From Planctomycetota bacterium (GTDB lineage: Bacteria; Planctomycetota; JAMOSO01), in assembly GCA_027063065.1 (NCBI GenBank), contig JAMOSO010000069.1:1-22328 (forward strand): a stretch of 22,328 nt of DNA. Reading direction: 5' to 3'. The translations under genes and the position numbers were made by a program. Under the pieces are notes generated by a model, which saw nothing but the letters and a program-made list of their open reading frames with translations, was not told the origin of the DNA and made no database searches. Positions 6,036 to 13,804 of this stretch are shown here, one piece after another. How positions within the stretch are numbered: the first letter of the stretch is position 1; every line of letters begins with the position of its first letter.

Positions 6036-7232
6036 ATGAAAATTCTAGTCTTAAATTGTGGTAGTTCATCGGTAAAATTTGCGTTATTTAATTCTGATAC
6101 ACAGCAAGAATTGGTAGGTGGACAGGTTGAAAACATTGGCACTGCTAATGGTTTGTTAAAAGCTACTAAGGGTGATGAAAAATACTCTAAAGAATGTGGT
6201 GAAGTTAATCATGAAATAGCTATTGATGCTATCAAAGCTTATTTAGATTCAACTGGATTAGTTGAAGATGGTATCGGTGGTGTCGGTCATCGTGTTGTGC
6301 ATGGTGGAGAGCACTTTAAAGATTCTGTCATCATTACAAATGAGGTTTTAAAAGGGATTAAGGAGTGTAGTGATTTGGCTCCATTACATAACCCAGTTAA
6401 TTTATTAGGTATAGAATTTAGTCAAAAATATTATCCAGGCGTGCCTCAAGTGGCTGTATTTGATACGTCATTTCATCAAACTTTAGAACCAAAAGCATTT
6501 TTGTATCCAGTGCCATACAATTTGTATGAAGATTATAGTGTTAGGCGTTATGGTTTTCATGGTACAAGTCATCGTTTTGTAGTTGCTAAAGCTGTTGAAA
6601 TGCTTAATAAGAATGTAGAAGATTTGAATATCATAACAGCCCATTTAGGTAATGGTTGTTCAGCAGCTGCAATTAAAGGTGGTAAAAGTGTTGATACTAC
6701 CATGGGTTTAACACCTTTAGAAGGGTTGATGATGGGTACACGTAGTGGAAGTGTCGATCCAGGTTTACATTCTTTTTTAAATGAGAGTTTAGGTTGGGAT
6801 ATTGCTAAGATTAATTCAGTATTAAATAAAAAAAGCGGGTTGTTAGGAATTTCAGGTCAAAGTCAAGATATGCGTACTTTGGCCGAAGCAGCTGAAGCTG
6901 GCGATGCAAGAGCAGCTTTAGCTATTGAAATTTTTGTTTATCGTTTAGCCAAGTCGTTAGCTTCGTTAGTGCCGGTTTTGGGTAGTTTAGATGTATTAAT
7001 CTTTACAGGTGGCATAGGTGAAAATAATCGTAAACTTCGTGTAGATGTGATTAAGGCATTAGGTTTCTTAGGTTTAGAAATATCTGAGCAACGTAATATA
7101 GATAATGGAGTTAACAGTAATGGTATTATTACTGCAGATGATTGTAGTGCAATAGCCATGGTTGTCCCAACTAATGAAGAATTATTAATTGCATTAGATA
7201 CTAAACAAGAAATTTTAAAAGAAGGAAAATAA
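6036..7232 (+). CDS. ackA: Acetate kinase
   Basis: Interconverts acetate plus ATP with acetyl phosphate plus ADP in the cytoplasm. The 398-residue length is standard. The N-terminal VLNCGSSSVKF (N7, S10, S12) is the acetate kinase signature 1. GHRVVHGG near 84-91 contains the catalytic arginine R86, and GFHGTSHRFV near 173-182 is signature 2. HLGNG (203-207) and GTRSGSVDPG (234-243, R236) form the active site, and GGIGENN and NEELLIA complete the C-terminal domain. AAGGAT lies about six bases before the ATG. The stop is one base from the pta start, so the two are an operon and together run the acetate overflow/ATP-yielding route from acetyl-CoA, or acetate uptake in reverse. Confidence 0.98.
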   Translation: MKILVLNCGSSSVKFALFNSDTQQELVGGQVENIGTANGLLKATKGDEKYSKECGEVNHEIAIDAIKAYLDSTGLVEDGIGGVGHRVVHGGEHFKDSVIITNEVLKGIKECSDLAPLHNPVNLLGIEFSQKYYPGVPQVAVFDTSFHQTLEPKAFLYPVPYNLYEDYSVRRYGFHGTSHRFVVAKAVEMLNKNVEDLNIITAHLGNGCSAAAIKGGKSVDTTMGLTPLEGLMMGTRSGSVDPGLHSFLNESLGWDIAKINSVLNKKSGLLGISGQSQDMRTLAEAAEAGDARAALAIEIFVYRLAKSLASLVPVLGSLDVLIFTGGIGENNRKLRVDVIKALGFLGLEISEQRNIDNGVNSNGIITADDCSAIAMVVPTNEELLIALDTKQEILKEGK

Positions 7233-7233
7233 T

Positions 7234-9408
7234 ATGAAGCGAGTTTATGTTGTCATTCCATCAGGTCATAGTGTTGGCTTAACTTCTGTAAGTTTGGGTT
7301 TAGTGCGCGCTTTAGAACAAACCAATCATCGTGTCGCATTTTTAAAGCCAATATCACAACCTGACGCCTCTGATCCAACTTCAGATCATTCAGCTCAATT
7401 AGTTAAAAAACTTAGTAATTTAGATAGTCCTAATCCTATTGATTTGGTTGTAGCTGAGCATTTATTGTCTACAGGTCAAGAACAGGTGTTGATGGAACAA
7501 GTTGATGATTTGTTTCAAAAAGTGGCTGGTGATGTCGATGTTGTGGTAGTTGAAGGTATGGTTAGCTCTCATGAAGTGTTTTTTGCAAAACGTTTAAATG
7601 CTTTGATGGTTGATGCCTTAGGTGGTGAAGTTATTGTTGTTGCTGCTCCAAACGGCAAAGATCCCAATGCTTTAGCGGAGTCAGTAAGTATACAAGTAAG
7701 AGAGTTCGGTTCTGATTTTAAAACAAAGGTTGCTGGGTGTATAATTAATAAAATAGGTTGTTCAGAATCTTGCGGTCAATCAGAAACTTCAATAGAGCAT
7801 GCTAAATTAAAATTCTTTGGTGGCAGTCATGATAAAAGTGAATTTATCACTAAATGCACTACAAAATATCGTGAAGCAGTAGAGAAGGCCGATATAGAAG
7901 TTATAGGTACAATTCCATTGGATAATGAGCTTAGCTCGCCAAGAGTGTTGGATTTGGCAAAAGTTATTTCAGCACATGGGTTACGTCAGGGTGATTGGCA
8001 GGTGCGTAGGGTTAAAAATATTGCCTTATGTACTATGACTTTGCAAAAAGGCTTAAATTATTTTCAAGAAGGTACGCTAGTTATTACAACTGGAGATAGA
8101 GCTGATATTATTTTAGGCGCAGCCATGGCTGAGCTAAATGGCATTAAGCTTGCAGGTGTGGTTATCTGTGGTGGTTTTGAACCAGATGCTAATGTCTTGA
8201 TGCTTTGTGAAAGAGCTTTTGAGTCAGGTTTACCGTTATTGTCTGCTTCTACAGATGTGTTTCGTACAGCGTCGGTTATTTCTACTGCTAATATAGAAAT
8301 ACCAATCGATGATATAGAAAAAGGTCAAGCTATTATGGATACTTTGGCTAATTATATTAATAACGATTGGTTGATTAGCGCCTTAGGCGAAGAGCGCGAA
8401 CATAGAACTTCTCCTCCCGCATTTAGAAATCACATCACTAAATTGGCGCGCAAGGCAGGTAAAAGGATTGTTTTACCTGAGGGAGATGAGCCAAGAACAA
8501 TTAAGGCCGCTATTTTAAGTGCAGAACGTGGTATTGCTACTCCTGTTTTATTGGCTAAGCGTGAAGTAGTTGAAGAAATAGCTAAGGAGCAAGATTTAAC
8601 TATAACAAATAATATTGAAATAATAGATCCAGATGAAATTAAATCTAATTACGTTAAGGATTTGATGGAAATTCGCAAGAAAAAAGGTCTAACAGAAGAA
8701 CAAGCCATTGAGTTGTTATCAGATCCAATTTATGTGGGTACAATGATGTTGCATAAAAATGAAGTTGACGGATTGGTTTCAGGAGCAGTACATACTACAG
8801 CTAATACAATCCGACCAGCTATGCAGATTATTAAAACTCAGCCAGGAGCATCGTTGGTTAGTTCTGTGTTTTTTATGTGTTTGCCAGATCAGGTGTTAGT
8901 TTATGGAGATTGTGCTATTAATTTAGATCCAGACGCAGATCAGTTAGCGCAAATTGCAATTCAAAGTGCTGAGTCAGCTAAGGCTTTTAAAATACCAACA
9001 CGTGTGGCTATGATTTCTTATTCAACAGGTTCGTCAGGACAGGGTGCTGATGTAGAAAAAGTGCGTGCTGCCACAGAAAAAGTTAAAGAATTAAAGCCTG
9101 ACATTGTTATTGACGGGCCTTTGCAATACGATGCGGCCGTAACTAAATCAGTGGCAAAATCAAAAGCACCAAATTCCCCTGTTGCTGGTCAAGCTACAGT
9201 GGCTGTATTTCCTGATTTAAATACAGGAAACACAACCTATAAAGCTGTGCAAAGAAGTGCAGATGTTGTCAGTATTGGACCTATGTTACAAGGATTGGAT
9301 AAGCCTGTTAACGATTTATCAAGAGGTGCATTGGTTGAAGATATTATTTATACAATTGCATTGACTTCCATTCAAGCTGTGCAGTGTGAGCAAAGGCACA
9401 ACAAATAA
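7234..9408 (+). CDS. pta: Phosphate acetyltransferase, long three-domain form
   Basis: Converts acetyl-CoA and phosphate to acetyl phosphate and CoA. At 724 residues it is the long form as in E. coli (714), not the short form of about 330. The N-terminal domain (about 1-215) is a P-loop/BioD-like fold starting VVIPSGHSVGLTSVSLGLVRAL. A DRTGG regulatory domain follows at about 215-340 (TGDRADIILGAAMAELNGIKLAGVVICGG). The catalytic PTA domain is about 405-720, beginning GKRIVLPEGDEPRTIKAA and including GLVSGAVHTTANTIRPAMQ and the PTRVAMISYSTGSSG segment. AAGGA precedes the ATG. In enteric bacteria the N-terminal region mediates allosteric control by NADH and pyruvate; that is known of the family, not shown here. 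It is followed by a hairpin terminator. Confidence 0.98.
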   Translation: MKRVYVVIPSGHSVGLTSVSLGLVRALEQTNHRVAFLKPISQPDASDPTSDHSAQLVKKLSNLDSPNPIDLVVAEHLLSTGQEQVLMEQVDDLFQKVAGDVDVVVVEGMVSSHEVFFAKRLNALMVDALGGEVIVVAAPNGKDPNALAESVSIQVREFGSDFKTKVAGCIINKIGCSESCGQSETSIEHAKLKFFGGSHDKSEFITKCTTKYREAVEKADIEVIGTIPLDNELSSPRVLDLAKVISAHGLRQGDWQVRRVKNIALCTMTLQKGLNYFQEGTLVITTGDRADIILGAAMAELNGIKLAGVVICGGFEPDANVLMLCERAFESGLPLLSASTDVFRTASVISTANIEIPIDDIEKGQAIMDTLANYINNDWLISALGEEREHRTSPPAFRNHITKLARKAGKRIVLPEGDEPRTIKAAILSAERGIATPVLLAKREVVEEIAKEQDLTITNNIEIIDPDEIKSNYVKDLMEIRKKKGLTEEQAIELLSDPIYVGTMMLHKNEVDGLVSGAVHTTANTIRPAMQIIKTQPGASLVSSVFFMCLPDQVLVYGDCAINLDPDADQLAQIAIQSAESAKAFKIPTRVAMISYSTGSSGQGADVEKVRAATEKVKELKPDIVIDGPLQYDAAVTKSVAKSKAPNSPVAGQATVAVFPDLNTGNTTYKAVQRSADVVSIGPMLQGLDKPVNDLSRGALVEDIIYTIALTSIQAVQCEQRHNK

Positions 9409-9430
9409 CCTTCTATGCAGATGTTTACAA

Positions 9431-9473
9431 TTTCTATAAAAAGACAAATAAGATATTTGTCTTTTTATAGAAA
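9431..9473. terminator. Perfect 20-bp hairpin after pta
   Basis: Arms 9431-9450 and 9454-9473 are exact complements with a three-base loop. The core GACAAATA-AGA-TATTTGTC is followed by TTTTT, the classic intrinsic terminator layout, with matching A residues on the other side so it may work in both directions. It lies 22 bases past the pta stop. Confidence 0.85.
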
Positions 9474-9486
9474 TCGTATTAAGCTA

Positions 9487-9501
9487 TGATAATCATTATT
9501 A
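9487..9501. promoter_or_regulatory. Fur-box-like operator upstream of the hybrid kinase
   Basis: TGATAATCATTATTA matches 13 of 14 defined positions of the 7-1-7 Fur consensus TGATAATnATTATCA. It lies about 25 bases before the kinase start, where it would cover the promoter or start of transcription. It is flanked by TAAGCT and AGCTTA (9480-9485 and 9509-9514). Direct binding is not shown. Confidence 0.6.
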
Positions 9502-9525
9502 TTTATAAAGCTTATGAGGGGGGTT

Positions 9526-12282
9526 ATGAAAGTCTCAATTTTTTCAGTATTATTAGTTAGTTTTCTTGGTTTGATATGGGGTACATATTTAATTAATAAT
9601 ACTTCTTTTTATTTTAGTTCTCAAAAAGTTTTGCAAAAGCATGCAAGTGATATTATGGAAAATGTTGCTGTGTATGCTATGGAGCAAACGCAAAATTATT
9701 TGTCGAGGGCTCAAGAAGTTATCGAATTAACAGAGCATTTATTAAGCGCCAATGTTATTGATGTTTACGATAATGTATTATTCGAAAAATATTTATTAAA
9801 CCAGTTAATCGTATATCCCAGTGTGACAGGTGTGTATGCTGCTACACCAGATGGTAATTTTGTATTTGTTTCGCGTGTAAAAAATGGCTATAGAACTAAA
9901 ATTATAATTAAGAATAAAAAAGGCGCACATATAATATTACGCGATTTAAAAGGTTTTAAAATTAAAGAGATTAATCACCAAAAAGATGAGTTTAATCCTC
10001 TTAATAGACCTTGGTATATTGGCGCTGTTGCCGATAAAGATACTCATTGGAGTACTCCATATATATTTTATACATCGCAAAGGCCAGGTATTACTGTTTC
10101 TAAACCAAGTTACAATTCTGATGGTAGTTTAAGAGCAGTAATAGGGGCGGATATTGAAATTAATCAATTATCTAAGTTTGTCGCTAATTTACATATTGGC
10201 GAAACTGGTAAAGCTTTAATAATCAGTCGAAATAGTGATGTTGTGGCTTTTTTTGATGAACAAAAAATAGAATATTTTTGTAGAGATACTAAAAAAGTAT
10301 CGCGATTGATTAAAGTTAACGAATTTAACGATAAAATTTTTAATAGTGCCTTTGATAAGTTGTTATTAGATAAAATGCATATAAAAATTGATTCTCCAGT
10401 TTATGCTAATTTTGACTGTGATGGTAAGCATTACCAAGCTATGTTAACACCTTTTGTCAATAAGCAATGGCCGTGGCTTATTGCTATATATTATCCTGAT
10501 GATGATTTTTTAGGTGGTTTAAAAAGAAATCAGAAAGATAATCATTTAGTTACTTTTGGTATTTCAATTTTAGCAACTATATTAGCTTTCTTTTTAGCTA
10601 GGTCAATCTCAGAGCCTATTATAAAATTGCAGGGTTTTGCAAAGTCTATTATTGACGAAAGTACACAAGAGATTAAATTTAAAACTAATTTCAACGAAAT
10701 ATCTAAAACTTTAAAGATATTTAATGATTTACATTTAAAGTTGATGAATGAAATCAAGCAAAGAAAAATTATTGAAGAGGATTTAACAGCTAAAGAATCG
10801 GAATATACTTCATTGATAGAGAATATAAATGTAGCCATTTTTAGAACAAAAATAGACGGTCATGTATTAAGAGCTAATAGGATGTGCATCACAATGTTAC
10901 AGGCGGATGATTTTGAAGATGTACAGGCTATGGGGGCATGGTCAATTTATGAAGATTCAAATGATAAGCATATAATGTTGGAGAAGCTTAAAGAAAATGG
11001 TGAGATAGAAAATTTTGAGTTTAGATATAAGAAAAAATATGGCAAACGAGGATGGGCATCTTTATATGCAAGCTTGAAGTATGACAAGCATGGGCAACCA
11101 TTATTTTTAGATGGCATTATTTATGATATTAGCGAACAAAAAGAAACTCAGGAGAGTTTGATTATATCTGAAAGATTGGCTGCAGTAGGAACGTTAGCAG
11201 GTGGTGTAGCTCATGAATTTAATAATATTTATACTGGTGTATTAGGCTACGCTGAAATGGGCTTAAAACAATTAAATGTTTCTGAAAACACTAAGCAATA
11301 TTTTGAATTAATTTGTAATTTAGCATCGCGCACTAAAATATTAACTACTAATTTATTATCTTTTTCGTCTAAAAAAGTTACGGGTAAGTATATGGTTAAT
11401 TTAAATTCTTTGTTAAGTGAATCGCTTGCCTTAGTGGACGGTGAATTTAGTAATGATAATGTAAAATTAAATATTCGTTATGGCGTGATTGATGATTTAA
11501 TGGTAGATGGTCGACAAATCTCACAGGTAATTCTTAATTTATTAGTTAATGCTCGCCATGCTTTAATAGGATGCAAAATTAAGCAAGTAGATATAGCTAC
11601 TGGTGATGACGGTGATTATACTTGGATAAAAATTAGTGACAGTGGATGTGGGATTAGTTTAGAAAATAAACAAAAAATATTTACACCGTTTTTTAGTACA
11701 AAAGGAGAGCACTCAACTGGCAATAGTCCGCAAGCTTCTGTGGATGGTGTTGGGTTAGGTTTAAGCGTGTGTAATACTATTGTCGAAAACCATAGAGGGT
11801 GTATAGAGTTTGACTCTAAAGAAGGTTTAGGTTCTACCTTTACTATTTTATTACCTAATAATTTAAAAGCAAAATCTGATGTTGCTTCTTTAGATAATCA
11901 GCATGTAAAACGTGTTATGGTGTTAGATGATGAAGAAGATGTTTGTGAAATAGTAAAATTTATTCTTGAAGATTTAGGCTATGAAGTTTTTACAAGCTCT
12001 GATGGGTATGCAATGTTAGATAAATTAGCTACGCAAAAATTTGATTTATTATTGGTTGATTTGCAAATGCCAAAAATGAGTGGCCAAGATTTTATCGAGC
12101 ATATACAGGTGATGCCAAAGGATGTGCGTCCTGCTATTATGGTTTTAACAGGTAGGTTAAATGATTATATGCAAGAACAAATAAATAATTTAGATATTGT
12201 TGATGTAATTTCTAAACCGTTTGAGATGGCTGAGGTGCAAGAAAAAGTTCAAAAATTTATGCACAATAAGCCTAATGGTTAG
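9526..12282 (+). CDS. Cache-HAMP-PAS hybrid histidine kinase with receiver domain
   Basis: A 918-residue inner-membrane sensor kinase (numbered from the ATG at 9526). TM1 is near 5-24; a periplasmic double-Cache sensor spans about 30-320 (TGVYAATPDGNFVFVSR, NRPWYIGAV, GADIEINQLSKFV); TM2 is near 341-358; then a HAMP-like linker, a PAS domain near 425-535, and a HisKA H-box VAHEFNN with H563. The ATPase domain has N-box NLLVNARHAL, G1 DSGCGIS, F-box FTPFFSTK and G2 GVGLGLS. A C-terminal receiver (about 795-912) carries DDEED, phospho-acceptor D845, T875 and K897. An in-frame ATG at 9514 is possible, but 9526 follows AGGGGG. No partner regulator is adjacent; the next gene is a DtxR-family repressor. 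The ligand is unknown. A Fur-box-like site lies upstream, suggesting iron control. Confidence 0.92.
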   Translation: MKVSIFSVLLVSFLGLIWGTYLINNTSFYFSSQKVLQKHASDIMENVAVYAMEQTQNYLSRAQEVIELTEHLLSANVIDVYDNVLFEKYLLNQLIVYPSVTGVYAATPDGNFVFVSRVKNGYRTKIIIKNKKGAHIILRDLKGFKIKEINHQKDEFNPLNRPWYIGAVADKDTHWSTPYIFYTSQRPGITVSKPSYNSDGSLRAVIGADIEINQLSKFVANLHIGETGKALIISRNSDVVAFFDEQKIEYFCRDTKKVSRLIKVNEFNDKIFNSAFDKLLLDKMHIKIDSPVYANFDCDGKHYQAMLTPFVNKQWPWLIAIYYPDDDFLGGLKRNQKDNHLVTFGISILATILAFFLARSISEPIIKLQGFAKSIIDESTQEIKFKTNFNEISKTLKIFNDLHLKLMNEIKQRKIIEEDLTAKESEYTSLIENINVAIFRTKIDGHVLRANRMCITMLQADDFEDVQAMGAWSIYEDSNDKHIMLEKLKENGEIENFEFRYKKKYGKRGWASLYASLKYDKHGQPLFLDGIIYDISEQKETQESLIISERLAAVGTLAGGVAHEFNNIYTGVLGYAEMGLKQLNVSENTKQYFELICNLASRTKILTTNLLSFSSKKVTGKYMVNLNSLLSESLALVDGEFSNDNVKLNIRYGVIDDLMVDGRQISQVILNLLVNARHALIGCKIKQVDIATGDDGDYTWIKISDSGCGISLENKQKIFTPFFSTKGEHSTGNSPQASVDGVGLGLSVCNTIVENHRGCIEFDSKEGLGSTFTILLPNNLKAKSDVASLDNQHVKRVMVLDDEEDVCEIVKFILEDLGYEVFTSSDGYAMLDKLATQKFDLLLVDLQMPKMSGQDFIEHIQVMPKDVRPAIMVLTGRLNDYMQEQINNLDIVDVISKPFEMAEVQEKVQKFMHNKPNG

Positions 12283-12330
12283 CAGAAAAATCACTTGCTT
12301 AGTCTAATTTAAGTCTTACAATTTTTATTT

Positions 12331-12777
12331 ATGCAAAGAAAAGGATTAAGTGCTAGTTTAGAAGATTACTTAGAAGTGATTTTTCATATATCTAAAAAAG
12401 ATGGTTCTGCAAAGGCGCGTGATATAGCAGATAAAATTAAAGTTAGCAGAGCTTCTGTAACAGGAGCTTTGCAAACCTTAGGAAAAAAAGGTCTCATTAA
12501 TTACGCACCGTATGATGTTATTACACTAACAGAGGAAGGGTCTGTTGTGGCTAGAGATATTGTCAAACGTCATGAAGCTTTACGTATATTTTTTGCTGAT
12601 ATTTTGGGTGTGAATGCCGAAATTGCCGAATCTACAGCCTGTTTAATGGAACACTCTATGCATCCAAATATTTTAAAGCGTATGGAAGAATATTTGTTGT
12701 TTTTAGAACATAATCCATGTTGCCACTTTAAATATGTTGAAAACACAGGGTTTGTCTGCACAGATAAATGTGAATAA
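12331..12777 (+). CDS. DtxR/MntR-family metal-dependent transcriptional regulator
   Basis: A 148-residue cytoplasmic regulator: an N-terminal winged helix (DIADKIKVSRASVTGALQTLGKKGLI near 31-56 as recognition region) and a helical dimerisation/metal domain. No C-terminal SH3 domain is present, so the length is like MntR. Candidate metal ligands are D12 and E15 (in SLEDYLEVIF, aligned with MntR D8 and E11), H81 (RHE), and C104, E107 and H108 in ACLMEH. The Cys at 104 matches DtxR (iron) rather than the Glu of MntR, so the site looks mixed. The tail adds four cysteines (C130, C131, C143, C147). The ATG has no Shine-Dalgarno sequence. It lies 48 bases after the kinase gene, and its end overlaps the agmatine-deiminase-like gene. 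Fe or Mn as co-repressor is unresolved. Confidence 0.88.
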   Translation: MQRKGLSASLEDYLEVIFHISKKDGSAKARDIADKIKVSRASVTGALQTLGKKGLINYAPYDVITLTEEGSVVARDIVKRHEALRIFFADILGVNAEIAESTACLMEHSMHPNILKRMEEYLLFLEHNPCCHFKYVENTGFVCTDKCE

Positions 12778-13753
12778 TTTATATCCAGCTTGGCATCGAC
12801 AACGGGCTTTGTTGATGTGTTTTCCTAATGTAAAGCATTGGTATAATTATTCATCTGCAAAGTTAATATCTGATTATATACATTTTTTACAAATAGTTCT
12901 TAATTTTCAACCTGTTTGGCTATTGGTAGAAAATATTAAATATGTTAGAACTTATTTGACGGATTGTTTTTCTGCTAAATACCAATTGCATTTAATTGAG
13001 TTGTCGACTGATGATTGTTGGGTTAGAGATTATGGTGCATTACAAGTAGGGTCAAAATTAATTAATGCTAAGTTTAACGGTTGGGGAAATAAGTTTAGTT
13101 TTGATTTAGATAATAGCGTAAATGCCAAGTTATATGATTTAGGGTTAATACGCAATATGTTAGATATTGATTTTGTTTTTGAAGGTGGTGCTTTAGAATC
13201 AGATGGTCAAGGTACATTGTTAATAACAAATCAGTGCGTATTTAATAAAAATCGCAATACAAGTAAGTCGCTTGTTTTAAAGGCTTTAAAAAAATATTAT
13301 TTTGCAAAACATATATTGTGTATAGATAATTCTATATTGAGTGGTGATGATACAGATGGACATATTGATTTGTTAGCTAGATTTATAAATCCTCATACAA
13401 TAGCTTATGCTAAGGCTGACAAATTTCATCCAGATTTTATTAGTTTAAATGCTATGGAAAAAGAATTGTATAAATTTAGAGATATTAATGATAAAGCTTA
13501 TAATTTAGTGCCAGTGCCTATGCCCAAGCCAATATTTGATATTAATGACTGTATGTTACCAGCTACATATTTAAATTTTATTTTAATCAATGGGGCGCTG
13601 TTAGTTCCTAGTTATAATCAGGATTTAATGGATAAAAAGGCGTTAAAAATTTTATCTATAGCATATCCTAATAGACAAGTTATTTCTGTGCCATCTATTG
13701 CGTTTATACATCAAGGTGGTGCGTTACATTGCCTATGTACAGAAATTTTTTAG
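12734..13753 (+). CDS. Agmatine deiminase-family (PAD-type) hydrolase
   Basis: Member of the guanidine-modifying superfamily (PF04371-type), which hydrolyses agmatine to N-carbamoylputrescine and ammonia, a step to putrescine. Landmarks are PAWHRQRALLMCFPN near 18-32, DDCWVRDYGAL near 93-103 (D94, R98, D99), FEGGALESDGQG near 149-160, the catalytic acid/His pair in GDDTDGHIDL (D206, H210), and the C-terminal GGALHCLCTEIF with nucleophile Cys333 at the end of the protein. Usual agmatine deiminases read GGGGIHC there; GGALHC is a variant, so peptidyl-arginine or other guanidino substrates are possible. The ATG at 12734 overlaps the upstream regulator by 44 bases; an in-frame GTG at 12770 would overlap by only 8 and still keeps the conserved start. 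Neither has a clear ribosome binding site, so coupling to the regulator is likely. Confidence 0.85.
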   Translation: MLKTQGLSAQINVNNLYPAWHRQRALLMCFPNVKHWYNYSSAKLISDYIHFLQIVLNFQPVWLLVENIKYVRTYLTDCFSAKYQLHLIELSTDDCWVRDYGALQVGSKLINAKFNGWGNKFSFDLDNSVNAKLYDLGLIRNMLDIDFVFEGGALESDGQGTLLITNQCVFNKNRNTSKSLVLKALKKYYFAKHILCIDNSILSGDDTDGHIDLLARFINPHTIAYAKADKFHPDFISLNAMEKELYKFRDINDKAYNLVPVPMPKPIFDINDCMLPATYLNFILINGALLVPSYNQDLMDKKALKILSIAYPNRQVISVPSIAFIHQGGALHCLCTEIF

Positions 13754-13804
13754 GATATATAATGATTGTGAAATTTTTATCAATCAAGTTATGGGGATTA
13801 TAAT

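Noticed and set aside
9514-9525. Upstream ATG of the hybrid kinase
   Set aside because: Four extra residues only, and the G-rich ribosome binding site lies between it and the ATG at 9526. The spacing to 9526 is short, so this is not certain.
12283-12330. DtxR operator in front of the DtxR-like gene (autoregulation)
   Set aside because: TTAGTCTAATTTAAGTCTTA contains direct repeats of AGTCT but not the inverted symmetry expected of a DtxR or MntR box.
13754-13804. SAM riboswitch or T-box leader before metY
   Set aside because: The gap is only 51 bases and shows no stem-loop set; too short for a known methionine riboswitch.
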